From Gammaproteobacteria bacterium (lineage in GTDB: Bacteria; Pseudomonadota; Gammaproteobacteria; Eutrophobiales; Eutrophobiaceae), in contig JACORW010000005.1 in assembly GCA_016179185.1 (NCBI GenBank), forward strand, positions 1 to 35,182: 35,182 nt of DNA, written 5' to 3'. Within the stretch, counting starts at the first letter, position 1; every line of letters starts with the position of its first letter. Of this stretch, positions 18,644 to 27,493 are shown one piece after another. A program made the position numbers and the translations under genes. Under the pieces are notes generated by a model, which made no database searches, was not told the origin of the DNA, and worked only from the letters and a program-made list of their open reading frames with translations.

Positions 18644-18760
18644 GAAGAGTTGAAAGTGAAAAGTGCAAAGTGAAACACCTCAATTTCGGAGGGGTTGCCA
18701 GCGCAGGGTTTGCTTTTTACTTTCCACTTTTTACTTTCCACTTCTTACTTTTCGCTCTTT
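18644..18760. repeat. Heptamer-built inverted repeat (element C)
   Basis: Left arm, 18644-18678: GAAGAGT, TGAAAGT, GAAAAGT, GCAAAGT, GAAACAC. Right arm, about 18714-18760: complementary-orientation units ACTTTCC, ACTTTTT, ACTTTCC, ACTTCTT, ACTTTTC, GCTCTTT. The two arms flank about 35 nt of ordinary GC-rich sequence. Arm pairing is approximate rather than exact. The right arm runs into the last codons of manC, whose TAA stop lies within a unit. Same unit family as elements A and D. Confidence 0.75.
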
Positions 18761-20226
18761 CCCTTCCCCGCCGGCGCGCGGCCGAAATCATCGTCGAACC
18801 GTTCGATGTCATCCTCGCCGAGATAACTCCCGGTCTGGACTTCGATGACCTCCAGCACGTCTTCGTGCTGGTTGGCAAGCCGGTGGATCGTTCCCTGCGG
18901 GATGAACACGGATTCGTTTTCGTGCAGTACCAGTGTGTCCTCGCCGCGGATCACCGAGGCCGTGCCGCGCACGACCACCCAGTGCTCGGCCCGGTGCCGG
19001 TGCCGCTGCAGCGACAGTTTCTTCCCCGGTCGCAGCGTCAGTCTTTTCACCTGATACCGCTCCCCATGATCCAGCGCCTCAAAATTTCCCCAGGGCCGGT
19101 GCACCATGCGGTGTGAAACGGTCAGTTCGCCGTGATCGGCCTTGAGACGCTGAACCAGCCCCGACAGGTGCTGCGCCTGGTCAAGGGATGCCACTAGTAT
19201 GGCGTCCGCGGTTTCGACGATCGCCAGACGTTCGCAACCCAATGCCGCGATGAGCCGACCCTGGGACAGCACGATGGAATCACGCATGCGTTCGATCACC
19301 GTGTCCCCGAGGCACACATTGCCGTCGGCGTCGCGTGCTTCCCGCTCCCACACGGCCTGCCATGAGCCGACGTCGGCCCAGCCGGATTCCAGCCGCACCA
19401 CGACACAGCGAAATTCGCCGTCAGTGCTGGCCGGCTCCATGACCGCATAGTCTATGGAGATGCGCGGGCAGGCCAGAAACGCCTCCCGTTGCAGGCGAAA
19501 AAAGATGCCGTCCCTGGCACCGCCGCCGGCGGCAGCCATTCCGTGCCGGTGGATCTCCGGCTGGAAGCGTTGCAGCGCCCGGTACCAGAGGCTGCGCCGC
19601 AGGACAAATACGCCGCTGTTCCACAAGTGCCGGCCGGATCGGAGGAACGATTCCGCCTGTTCACGCGGCGGCTTCTCCACAAACTCCAGCAGCGGCGCCA
19701 CCGTAGCGCCGGCGCCGGGATCGAATCGAATATAGCCGTAACCGGTCTCGGCGTGGGTCGGTACGACGCCCAGGGTCACGATGCTGCCCTGTTCCGCCGC
19801 CGCCACCGCCTGTTTGAGACAGCGCACGAACTCTGCGTCATCCCGCAATTCATGGTCCGCGGGCGTCACCACCAGAACCGGGTCTCCCTCTCCGGCGAGC
19901 GCGGCGGCCACCGTCAATGCGGGGGCCGTGTTGCGCCCCTCCGGCTCCAGCACCATCTCCCGCAACACGCACCCGGCAGCCATTGCCTGCTCCCCGGTCA
20001 GGAAGCGGTGCTCTTCGTTGCACACCACCAGCGGATGATCGCCGCCCGGAATGCCGCTGGACCGCAGTCGCAGCAGGGTCTGTTGCAGCGGCGAACGCCG
20101 GCCGGCGATGGACAGAAACTGCTTCGGATGGAGATCCCGCGACAACGGCCAGAGACGCGTACCGCTGCCACCGGCGAGGATGATCGGCACGACGGGTGAG
20201 GCGGCATCGGCGGGATCCGTACTCAT
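18745..20226 (-). CDS. manC: Mannose-1-phosphate guanylyltransferase / mannose-6-phosphate isomerase
   Basis: A bifunctional type II enzyme of 493 residues making GDP-mannose, substrate for mannose or GDP-sugar derivatives. The N-terminal nucleotidyltransferase domain has ILAGGSGTRLWPLSR (16-30), VTPADHEL and FVEKP. The C-terminal isomerase cupin has RPWGNFE, LSLQRHRHRAEHW (metal-binding His residues) and FIPQGTIHRL. Both parts look intact. The start forms an ATGA overlap with the glycosyltransferase upstream. The final residues (GKGKSEK) are partly encoded by heptamer element C, so the natural C-terminus appears extended or replaced by repeat sequence. The gene name could equally be given as wbpW/cpsB/algA. 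Confidence 0.94.
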   Translation of the reverse strand: MSTDPADAASPVVPIILAGGSGTRLWPLSRDLHPKQFLSIAGRRSPLQQTLLRLRSSGIPGGDHPLVVCNEEHRFLTGEQAMAAGCVLREMVLEPEGRNTAPALTVAAALAGEGDPVLVVTPADHELRDDAEFVRCLKQAVAAAEQGSIVTLGVVPTHAETGYGYIRFDPGAGATVAPLLEFVEKPPREQAESFLRSGRHLWNSGVFVLRRSLWYRALQRFQPEIHRHGMAAAGGGARDGIFFRLQREAFLACPRISIDYAVMEPASTDGEFRCVVVRLESGWADVGSWQAVWEREARDADGNVCLGDTVIERMRDSIVLSQGRLIAALGCERLAIVETADAILVASLDQAQHLSGLVQRLKADHGELTVSHRMVHRPWGNFEALDHGERYQVKRLTLRPGKKLSLQRHRHRAEHWVVVRGTASVIRGEDTLVLHENESVFIPQGTIHRLANQHEDVLEVIEVQTGSYLGEDDIERFDDDFGRAPAGKGKSEK

Positions 20227-21344
20227 GTCTGCACCATGCGCTGGTAGAGCGCGATTATGTGCTCATTAATTATGGGGGCGGCAAATCGCGCCACCGCCTC
20301 CCTGCGGGCGTTCTCCCCCATGACACGCCGCAGGTCCGGCCGCTGGATCAGGCGTTCCAGCGCAGCGCCCAATGCGTCCGCATCCCGAACCGGGACCAAC
20401 AGCCCGGTGGCATTTTCCTTTACCACGCTCCGGCAGCCGGCGATGTCTGCTGCCACCACCGGCCGGCCGCTGGCCGCCGCCTCCAGCAGCACCCTGGGCG
20501 TGCCCTCATGGTAACTGGGCAGACATATAATGTGTGAACGGGAGAGCAGCGCCGGCATGTCCGTCACCTGCCCGAGCCATTCCACCGGGCCGGAACGGCG
20601 CCATTCATCCAGCACGGCGGCGGGGATGGAGCGCGGGTTCTCCGGATCCGGTTCCCCGGCGGCCAGAAACCGCGCCTTCATTCCTTTCCTGCGCAACATT
20701 GTCGCCGCCTGCACGAATTCCCCGATGCCCTTGTCTTCCAGCAGGCGGCCCACGAACAGCACCACCGGCTCGCCCTCCGGCTCGGGGGTCGGATGGAAAT
20801 GCGCGGTATCCACACCGGTGCCGCAGACCAGCGCGCAGCGATCGGGCGCCGCAAGTTTCAGCCGCAGCATTTCCGACTGATCCCCGGTGTTCTGAAACAG
20901 CGCCCAGGCGCCCGTGCGGCGCACCAGCCGGGCCAGCAGCGGCACCACGGCGGCACGCACGCAACGGACGCGCCATGACGGCGCGTGAAACAGCGTGCCC
21001 AGCCCGGTGTAAGCATTCAAAATGCGCGGTACGCCGGCGATCCACGCGGCCAGCGTTCCCAGCAAGACCAGTTTCACCGACACGTTCTGTATGAGCGCGG
21101 GACGCAGTTTGCGCAATATCCGCGTCAACCGCAGCAATGCGCGCAGGTCCGCCACCGGAGTGCCCATGCCGCGCGGCAGGTCCAGGTGCGCGATCTCCAC
21201 GCCGGGCCAGGTCCCGGCTGTAACACCGGCGGGCACCGTGGTAATCACCGTAACGGTATAGCCGGCGCGCACCGCCGCCTGCGCCAGCGACAGCCGGTGG
21301 GAAAGAAAGTAACCGTGTTCCGCGATGAGCAGGGCAATGTGCAT
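20223..21344 (-). CDS. Glycosyltransferase family 4
   Basis: A 373-residue GT-B glycosyltransferase. The N-terminal domain begins MHIALLIAEHGYFLSHRLSL. The C-terminal domain shows VVLFVGRLLEDKGI, ICLPSYHEGTPRVLLEAAASG (E-x7-E motif for the nucleotide sugar) and GLLVPVRD. It resembles WbpY/CapM/PglA-type transferases that add the second sugar to an undecaprenyl-linked HexNAc. Coupled to manC by a 4-nt overlap, which suggests, without proving, a GDP-sugar donor. Immediately upstream lies heptamer element D. No strong Shine-Dalgarno is visible. Confidence 0.9.
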   Translation of the reverse strand: MHIALLIAEHGYFLSHRLSLAQAAVRAGYTVTVITTVPAGVTAGTWPGVEIAHLDLPRGMGTPVADLRALLRLTRILRKLRPALIQNVSVKLVLLGTLAAWIAGVPRILNAYTGLGTLFHAPSWRVRCVRAAVVPLLARLVRRTGAWALFQNTGDQSEMLRLKLAAPDRCALVCGTGVDTAHFHPTPEPEGEPVVLFVGRLLEDKGIGEFVQAATMLRRKGMKARFLAAGEPDPENPRSIPAAVLDEWRRSGPVEWLGQVTDMPALLSRSHIICLPSYHEGTPRVLLEAAASGRPVVAADIAGCRSVVKENATGLLVPVRDADALGAALERLIQRPDLRRVMGENARREAVARFAAPIINEHIIALYQRMVQT

Positions 21345-21362
21345 TTGTTATCTGTTCAATGT

Positions 21363-21485
21363 GAAAAGCGAAAAGTGAAAAGTTGAAAGCAACTGACTTT
21401 TCATGTGCTGGTGGAAGATGAACTAGGTCTGGCTCCCGTTTGTGCTTCTTGCTTTTCACTTTAAACTTTTCACTTTTACACTTCA
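21363..21485. repeat. Heptamer-built inverted repeat (element D)
   Basis: Left arm, 21363-21390: GAAAAGC, GAAAAGT, GAAAAGT, TGAAAGC. Right arm, 21444-21485: GCTTCTT, GCTTTTC, ACTTTAA, ACTTTTC, ACTTTTA, CACTTCA. A 53-nt unique segment separates them. About three units per arm can pair. It fills nearly all of the 138-nt gap between the asparagine-synthase gene and the GT4 gene; the asparagine-synthase stop codon lies at its right end. Same unit family as elements A and C. Confidence 0.78.
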
Positions 21486-23399
21486 TCGCCAGTGTTCATG
21501 CCATGCCTGGTAGGTGAGCACGTTCCACAGGGCATGTTGCCCGTTGCACCGCCCGCCCAGGTGTTCCTGCCAGAGCTTCCGGACCGCCACGGGCTCCGGC
21601 ATGCCGCAGCGCGCAAGCTGCGCCGGGGTCAACATCGCCTCCGCCCAGTCACGCAGTCCGCCGCGCAGCCAGTCTGCCAGCGGAATGCTGAATCCGGACT
21701 TGGGCCGTTCGATCAGGCGGGCCGGCACGTAGCGGCTCAACACCTGCCGCGCGATCCACTTGCCGGTGAGACCGCGCACGCGCAGCGGCCAGGGCACGCG
21801 CCATGCGGCCTCCACCACACGGTGGTCAAGCAGCGGCACGCGACATTCCAGCGCGGCGGCCATGGTGGCCCGATCCACCTTTACCAGCGCGTCATCGGGG
21901 AGGTATACCGAACCGTCCAGATATTGCAGCCGCTCACCAAGACCGTGCAGTTGCGCCAGCGTGGCGGGATCTCCGAAGGCGGTCCGGGCCGCGCCGGCGC
22001 CGCCGGTGCCCCGCGGCGACTCCGGCCACGTGGCGAGCAGCGCTGCATAGATCCCGGATTCCGCGGCATGCAACACGGCAGCGAGGCGTCGTGCCTTGTC
22101 GGCCGGCTGGCGTGGCCGGTGCGCCGCCGGGATGCCGGCGGCAAATGCATCCCAGATTGACGGCCGCACGGCATCCAGTCCGCGTGCCAGCACGCGCCGC
22201 ACTGCGAGCGGCACGCCCAGGGCCGGCGCCAGCAACAGGCGGGCAACCACGTGCCGCGTGTAGCCCGCAAATGTCTCGTCGCCGCCGTCGCCGGACAAAG
22301 CCACCGTTACCGTGGCGCGGGCCAGACGCGCAAGCAGCAGCGTGGGGATCTGGGAGGAGTCCGCAAAGGGCTCGTCGTAATGATGCGCCAGTTCCGGGAT
22401 CACCGCCAGCGCCTCGGCCGGCGTCACGCGCAGTTCCGTGTGTGCAGTGCCGAGGTGGCGCGCAACGGCCGCAGCGTGCGCGGACTCGTCGTGGGAGGAT
22501 TCCGCGAAGCCGATGGAAAAGGTTCGCGCCGGCTGCGCTCCCACCTGCTGCATCAGCGCCGCCACCAGCGATGAATCTATGCCGCCGGAGAGGAACGCCC
22601 CCACCGGAACGTCTGCAACGAGCTGTTCGCGCACCACGTCGCGCAGCAGGCGATCCAGGTCGTCAACGACATCCGGAAAGCGCGCCGTGCGTGGCTGGGT
22701 CGCCGCGGCTTCCAGTGTCCAGTAACGGGACAGGTACGGCGCAACGCCGGCGCGGCAGGTCAGCATTGCGCCGGCGGGCAGCTTGCTGATACCCGAATAG
22801 ACACTGCGCGGCGCGGGGATGAATCCATAACGCAGGAATTCCCCGACGGCCTGGGCATCGAGCTCCGGGCGCCGGTCAAGCAGCGGGAGCAGCGCCTTGA
22901 GCTCGGAGCCGAAGATCAATCGATCGCCGGATACGCCCCAGAACAGCGGCTTGATCCCGATCCGATCGCGCACGAGATGCAGTGCGCGCTCATGCCGGTC
23001 CCACAGCGCGAACGCAAACATGCCATGGCAGCGCCGGACCGTTGCCTCGACACCCCAGTGCGCGCAGGCCTCGACCAGCGTTTCGGTGTCGGAGCCGCCG
23101 CGGAACGCCCGGGCAAATCCGGCCGACTGCAATTCACTGCGAATCCCAAGGTGGTTGTAAATCTCACCGTTGTGGATCAGCACCATGCGGCCATCTGCGG
23201 AATGCATGGGCTGGGCACCGGCGTCGGACAACTCCAGGATGCGCAGCCGCGTATGCGCGAAACCGATGCCGGCCTTCGCATCGGACCAGACAGCGTCGCC
23301 ATCCGGGCCCCGGTGCCGCAGCGCCGCGGCGGCGGCGCGCAATAGGGGTTCCACCGGGTCAGTGCGGATCGCACCCAGAACACCGGCAAGGCCGCACAT
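21483..23399 (-). CDS. Asparagine synthase (glutamine-hydrolysing)-type amidotransferase
   Basis: A 638-residue class II amidotransferase. The N-terminal glutaminase domain starts MCGLAGVLGA with nucleophile Cys2; the C-terminal ATP-pyrophosphatase domain has LSGGIDSS and ALSGDGGDE. Biosynthetic AsnB makes asparagine, but in polysaccharide clusters such proteins (for example WbpS in Pseudomonas) are thought to amidate sugar carboxyl groups. Its location between two glycosyltransferases favours that second role, as inference. No uronic-acid dehydrogenase is in this window, so the acceptor is unknown. It follows the upstream glycosyltransferase by 6 nt. Confidence 0.9.
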   Translation of the reverse strand: MCGLAGVLGAIRTDPVEPLLRAAAAALRHRGPDGDAVWSDAKAGIGFAHTRLRILELSDAGAQPMHSADGRMVLIHNGEIYNHLGIRSELQSAGFARAFRGGSDTETLVEACAHWGVEATVRRCHGMFAFALWDRHERALHLVRDRIGIKPLFWGVSGDRLIFGSELKALLPLLDRRPELDAQAVGEFLRYGFIPAPRSVYSGISKLPAGAMLTCRAGVAPYLSRYWTLEAAATQPRTARFPDVVDDLDRLLRDVVREQLVADVPVGAFLSGGIDSSLVAALMQQVGAQPARTFSIGFAESSHDESAHAAAVARHLGTAHTELRVTPAEALAVIPELAHHYDEPFADSSQIPTLLLARLARATVTVALSGDGGDETFAGYTRHVVARLLLAPALGVPLAVRRVLARGLDAVRPSIWDAFAAGIPAAHRPRQPADKARRLAAVLHAAESGIYAALLATWPESPRGTGGAGAARTAFGDPATLAQLHGLGERLQYLDGSVYLPDDALVKVDRATMAAALECRVPLLDHRVVEAAWRVPWPLRVRGLTGKWIARQVLSRYVPARLIERPKSGFSIPLADWLRGGLRDWAEAMLTPAQLARCGMPEPVAVRKLWQEHLGGRCNGQHALWNVLTYQAWHEHWR

Positions 23400-23405
23400 G
23401 GTTGT

Positions 23406-24479
23406 TCAGTCCGCGGGGCGCAGCAGCGCCGCCAGGTCCGCGACGCGCGCCTGCACGGAGTAACTGCGCTCCACCTTGCGGCGCCCGGCGTCGGCCAGGC
23501 GTCCAGGGAGGCTTGCGTCCGTGATCAGACTGTGCAATGCCAAGTACCACTCGGCGTCATCCCCGGCCAGCAGGCCATCTTCTCCGTCGGCGACGATCTC
23601 GCGGTTCGCGCCGACGCGGCTGCCCACGGCGGGAACGCCGCAGGCCATGTATTGAATGAGTTTGTAACCGCATTTGCCACGTTCCCATTCGCCGTCGGCA
23701 AGCGGCATCACACCGATATCAAAATCCTTAATCGCTTCCACTTCGGTTTCCACATTCCATGCCCGCGACGTTACCGCCACGCCGTCCAGCCGCAACGATC
23801 CGCCGCCGACACAAACGACTTCAATCGCATGCTGCGCCGCCAGCCGCCGCAAGACGGGTCCGAGCGAGCAGAGGTAATGGACCGTCGCCGGCGAGCCGAT
23901 CCAGCCGATGCGGCAGGGATTGCCGCGGGGGCGCGGCGCCCTCAGCGTGTGGCAATCGAGGTCCACGACCGACGGCAGCAGCCGCGCGTCACGGGCACCG
24001 GCGGCGCGGGCATGTTCGCGGATCCAGCTGTTACCGGCCGCGACGACATCCGCACCGGCGAAAATGCGCTCCATCTTGTCCCGCAACAACGCCCGCAGCG
24101 GCGCAGGCGCATCCTTCCGGTAGCGCAGCCACACCGCGTCGTCACAATCCACGACGAGCCGCCGGCCGCGCCGATGGAACAGCCGCTCCACGCCGAACGG
24201 CAGCCAGGGCAGCAGTTCCTTCTCCACCCACAGTACGACCGCGCGAGCCGCGCACAACAGTTCGCACAGGCGCCCCGCGTACGATCTGATCAGATCGAAC
24301 GGATCGGGCCGCCGGCCGGAGTACAGGGCGGCGACGTAGGCATTCGACAACAGCGGACATGCCTGAACGCGGAGACCGAGGCGTTCCAGGTGCGGCAGGT
24401 ACTGCAGCATGCGCACCCGGCTGCTGGCTCCCATGGAGTCGTATCTGGACAGGGCCAGCACGCGCGCGCCGGAAGTCAT
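23406..24479 (-). CDS. Glycosyltransferase (GT-B, group 1 type)
   Basis: A 357-residue protein with GT-B features: N-terminal VLALSRYDSMGASSRVRMLQ, a central VVDCDDAVWLRY, IGWIGSPATVHYL at the interdomain region, and a C-terminal donor-binding end KCGYKLIQYMACGVPAVGS followed by ANREIVADGEDGLLA. Donor and acceptor cannot be read from the sequence. The start was set at ATG 24479 (MTSGARVLAL) because the frame upstream of it overlaps rmlB out of frame and looks non-native. It sits 28 nt after rmlB and 6 nt before the amidotransferase gene. Confidence 0.82.
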   Translation of the reverse strand: MTSGARVLALSRYDSMGASSRVRMLQYLPHLERLGLRVQACPLLSNAYVAALYSGRRPDPFDLIRSYAGRLCELLCAARAVVLWVEKELLPWLPFGVERLFHRRGRRLVVDCDDAVWLRYRKDAPAPLRALLRDKMERIFAGADVVAAGNSWIREHARAAGARDARLLPSVVDLDCHTLRAPRPRGNPCRIGWIGSPATVHYLCSLGPVLRRLAAQHAIEVVCVGGGSLRLDGVAVTSRAWNVETEVEAIKDFDIGVMPLADGEWERGKCGYKLIQYMACGVPAVGSRVGANREIVADGEDGLLAGDDAEWYLALHSLITDASLPGRLADAGRRKVERSYSVQARVADLAALLRPAD

Positions 24480-24507
24480 CTGCTGCCCGATCCTGCCTTC
24501 CCGCGGG

Positions 24508-25632
24508 TCACGTCCGACCCGCGTCCGGGTAATTCTGACGCACCCACTTCGCGTAGCGCGCATCCAACAACGGGCGCCACCAGCCCTCATTGGCGAGATA
24601 CCACTGCACGGTTTTGCGCAGTCCGCTGACCAGGTTTTCATCCGGCTGAAAGCCCGTTGCGTTCCGCAGTTTTGCGGCATCCATGGCGTAGCGCCAGTCG
24701 TGCCCGGGCCGATCCGCCACAAACGTGATCAAATCCGCGCAACTTGAACCCCGCGCCGCCGGACAGTCCGGATAGGTTCCCTGCAACGCCCGGCTTGCGC
24801 CAATGGCCTCATCCAGGAGGCGGCAGAGATTGCGTACCAGATCCAGGTTGGAAATTTCCGCGCCCCCACCGATGTTATAGGTCTCGCCGACAGTGCCCTG
24901 ACGCAGGATCCGGTCAATTGCCCGGCAATGATCCTCGACAAACAGCCAGTCGCGGACGTTGCTCCCGTCCCCATACACGGGGAGCTTCGCTCCCGACAGG
25001 GCGTTCACGATCATCAGCGGAATCAGTTTCTCGGGAAAATGATACGGGCCGTAGTTGTTGGAACAATTGCTTATGCTGACCGGAAGTCCATAAGTTCTTC
25101 TGTAAGCCCGGACAAAATGGTCCGACGCCGCCTTGCTGGCCGCATAGGGCGAGCTCGGATCATAGGGCGAGGTTTCTACGAACGCAGGGTCATCCCTGGA
25201 CAATGTTCCGTAAACTTCATCCGTCGAGACATGATGGAACCGGAAGTCCGTCGCTTCCCGGTCGGCTTCCCACGCCTCCCTTGCGGCCTGCAGCAGGTTG
25301 CAAGTGCCGAGGACATTGGTGTGAATGAAGGCGTCGGGACTGTGGATCGAGCGGTCAACATGGGATTCCGCCGCGAAATGCACGATGGTATTGATCCGCT
25401 CGTCCCGCAACAGGGCGCGCACCAGCGTCGCGTCCCTGATGTCGCCGTGCACAAAACGGAACGCCGGCAGGGACTGCAGCGGCTCAAGGCTGGCAGGATT
25501 TCCTGCATACGTGAGCGCGTCGAGCACGACCACCCGGTCCCGCCGGTAGTTCCGTGTCCAGTAGTGGACAAAATTGGCGCCGATGAAGCCCGCGCCGCCG
25601 GTGACCAGCAATTTATTTCGGGGCATTGTCAT
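24508..25632 (-). CDS. rmlB: dTDP-glucose 4,6-dehydratase
   Basis: A 374-residue SDR enzyme converting dTDP-glucose to dTDP-4-keto-6-deoxyglucose. Motifs: LVTGGAGFIGANF near the N-terminus, HFAAESHVDRSI, HVSTDEVYG and YAASKAASD (catalytic Tyr and Lys), and SNNYGPYHFPEKLIP, all diagnostic of RmlB. The start at ATG 25632 has AGGA 5 nt upstream; an ATG two codons later is also possible. It overlaps rmlD by 20 nt. rmlA and rmlC are not in this window, so full dTDP-rhamnose synthesis needs genes elsewhere. Confidence 0.95.
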   Translation of the reverse strand: MTMPRNKLLVTGGAGFIGANFVHYWTRNYRRDRVVVLDALTYAGNPASLEPLQSLPAFRFVHGDIRDATLVRALLRDERINTIVHFAAESHVDRSIHSPDAFIHTNVLGTCNLLQAAREAWEADREATDFRFHHVSTDEVYGTLSRDDPAFVETSPYDPSSPYAASKAASDHFVRAYRRTYGLPVSISNCSNNYGPYHFPEKLIPLMIVNALSGAKLPVYGDGSNVRDWLFVEDHCRAIDRILRQGTVGETYNIGGGAEISNLDLVRNLCRLLDEAIGASRALQGTYPDCPAARGSSCADLITFVADRPGHDWRYAMDAAKLRNATGFQPDENLVSGLRKTVQWYLANEGWWRPLLDARYAKWVRQNYPDAGRT

Positions 25633-26494
25633 TCACATCCTGCAGCATTTCGCGAAGGGCCGCCCGCCAGTGGGGTGCTTTCATTCCCAGTGCGCGCCAG
25701 GTGGTGCGTTTGTCGAGCACGCTGTAGGCGGGACGCGGCGCCGGCGTCGGCCAGTCGCAGGTGGTTATGGGAAGAATCCTGCATCGGCGCGGCAGCATGC
25801 CCAGGGCAAACGCCTCATCGTGGATCGCCAGGCTGAATTCATGCCAGCTGCACTCCCCGTCATCGGTCCAGTGAAACCGCCCGCCGAGCCCGGGCGTGGC
25901 CGCAAACCGCCACAATGACCGGGCCAGTCCGCGCGCCCAGGTCGGGGACCCAATCTGGTCGCTCACAACATTGACCGACTCCTGCCCGCGAAACAGGCGC
26001 AGCATCGTGTTCACGAAGTTCGCCCCGGTCGCCGCATAAAGCCACGCGGTCCGGACGATTACCGCCTGGTCACGGGTGGCCGTCATCACACGCCGTTCGC
26101 CCTCCGCCTTGCTCTCACCATATTTGTTCACGGGCTGGAGCGGGTGATCGGTCGCATACGGCGAAGCGGAACGCCCGTCGAATACATAATCGGTGGAAAC
26201 ATGAATAAGCCGTGCCCCGGCCTCCATGGCCGCAAGCGCAACATTCTCCGCGCCCCCGGCGTTGACGCGCAATGCATCCTCCGCATTCTGTTCCGCCCTG
26301 TCCACCGACGTGTAGGCGGCGGCATTGATGACGACATCAGGCCTTGTCCGGCGCACGTGCGCCGTGACCGCCGGCCTGTCGGAGATGTCCAGTTGCCCGC
26401 GCCCGGGCGCGAATACCGTGCTTCCAGGCGGTTGCGTGCGCTGTAACTCCCCGCCCAACTGCCCGCTGCCACCCGTGATCAGTACTTTCATCAT
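25613..26494 (-). CDS. rmlD: dTDP-4-dehydrorhamnose reductase
   Basis: A 293-residue SDR enzyme, last step to dTDP-L-rhamnose. It shows LITGGSGQLGGEL, INAAAYTSVDRAE, HVSTDYVFDG and VNKYGESKAEGE (catalytic Tyr/Lys). The start was set at the first of two adjacent ATGs; it shares one base with the stop of the glycosyltransferase upstream (TGATGATG), and the second ATG at 26491 is equally possible. The longer open frame upstream is a shadow of that glycosyltransferase gene. Together with rmlB and a WbbL-like transferase it forms a rhamnose module. Confidence 0.95.
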   Translation of the reverse strand: MMKVLITGGSGQLGGELQRTQPPGSTVFAPGRGQLDISDRPAVTAHVRRTRPDVVINAAAYTSVDRAEQNAEDALRVNAGGAENVALAAMEAGARLIHVSTDYVFDGRSASPYATDHPLQPVNKYGESKAEGERRVMTATRDQAVIVRTAWLYAATGANFVNTMLRLFRGQESVNVVSDQIGSPTWARGLARSLWRFAATPGLGGRFHWTDDGECSWHEFSLAIHDEAFALGMLPRRCRILPITTCDWPTPAPRPAYSVLDKRTTWRALGMKAPHWRAALREMLQDVNDNAPK

Positions 26495-27435
26495 CAGGCG
26501 GGCCGCCCGGTTCTGACATACGTTCCGCACACGAGCGCGAAATCCGCGTATGCGCCTGCGATATCCCCGAGACCCCGGCCGTTGTTCCGCACCAGTTCGT
26601 GGCCCAGCCTGAGCGCCAGTTCGATCGTCAGCGCGGCCACGGTCACTAGGGCGGCAACCGCGATCCCGAAATGCTTGCGGGCATAGGCGGTCCGGCTGCA
26701 CAACCCGTAATGCATGCGCCGCGAAAGTGCCTGCCGTGACGCCGCCCCGCCGGCATGCACCGCGCCGGCAGCCGCAAGAAAAACCGTCTTCCAGCCACAG
26801 CCACGCGCCCGAAATGCAAAGTCAAGATCCTCGTAGTAGACAAAAAAGCGTTCATCGAAGCCGAGCAACTGCTCGAACACGGCGCGACGGACCATGAAAA
26901 AGGCTCCCATGACCTGATCCACCTCACGGGTCGAGCCGTGGTCCCATTCCAGCAGGAAATGGGGCTTCACCAGGGCCGGGATCACCCGGTCCAGATGCAG
27001 GGTAAGCCCCAGCAGGCCACAAGCAGTCGGGAACCTTGCACAGGAACGCTGCACCCGCCCAGTCTCGTCAAGCAGCCGGACGCCGACGATCCCGACATCT
27101 TTGCTCCCCGGAGACAGCAGATATTGCACCGTCTCCACCAGCGAATCCCCGCCGACATGAACATCGGGATTCAGAAACAGAATGAAATCCCCTGCAACCT
27201 GCCCGGCCCCCTGATTGCACGCCGCGGCAAACCCGCGGTTCGAGTCGTTGAAGATCGGCCGGCAGTCCTGTTGCGCGGCGATGAACTCCCGCGAGCCGTC
27301 AGCGGAGGCGTTGTCCACGATCCAGATGTCGCCGAGCGTAAATCCATCACGTCGTGCCGCGCGCAGGGTACGCAAACACGATTCCAGGTGCTGCCTGGTG
27401 TTCCAGTTTACGATTACCACGTCGAGCCTGGACAT
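26494..27435 (-). CDS. WbbL-like glycosyltransferase family 2
   Basis: A 313-residue GT-A enzyme: VVIVNWNTRQHLESCLRTL at the N-terminus, DNASADGS, the donor/metal motif FLNPDV, MGAFFMVRRAVF, and YYEDLDFAFRARGCGW. This pattern matches rhamnosyltransferases of the WbbL type, consistent with rmlD and rmlB directly downstream. A hydrophobic stretch near 257-275 may associate with the membrane. The 69-nt gap upstream contains the terminator-like hairpin at the end of sulfotransferase B. Confidence 0.87.
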   Translation of the reverse strand: MSRLDVVIVNWNTRQHLESCLRTLRAARRDGFTLGDIWIVDNASADGSREFIAAQQDCRPIFNDSNRGFAAACNQGAGQVAGDFILFLNPDVHVGGDSLVETVQYLLSPGSKDVGIVGVRLLDETGRVQRSCARFPTACGLLGLTLHLDRVIPALVKPHFLLEWDHGSTREVDQVMGAFFMVRRAVFEQLLGFDERFFVYYEDLDFAFRARGCGWKTVFLAAAGAVHAGGAASRQALSRRMHYGLCSRTAYARKHFGIAVAALVTVAALTIELALRLGHELVRNNGRGLGDIAGAYADFALVCGTYVRTGRPA

Positions 27436-27493
27436 CCCGCATCCGTCTTGAGATTGGGCCGGAGCCGTGCGCTGAAAAATCTCCGGACTGCGA

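Noticed and set aside
18604..18741. N-terminal extension of the WbpV-like protein through element C
   Set aside because: The extra 46 residues are heptamer-derived and spacer sequence; the Rossmann fold begins right after the ATG at 18603.
20605..21486. Minus-strand open frame starting in heptamer element D
   Set aside because: The N-terminus is repeat-derived (MKCKSEKFKVKSKK) and the remainder is an out-of-frame reading of the GT4 gene.
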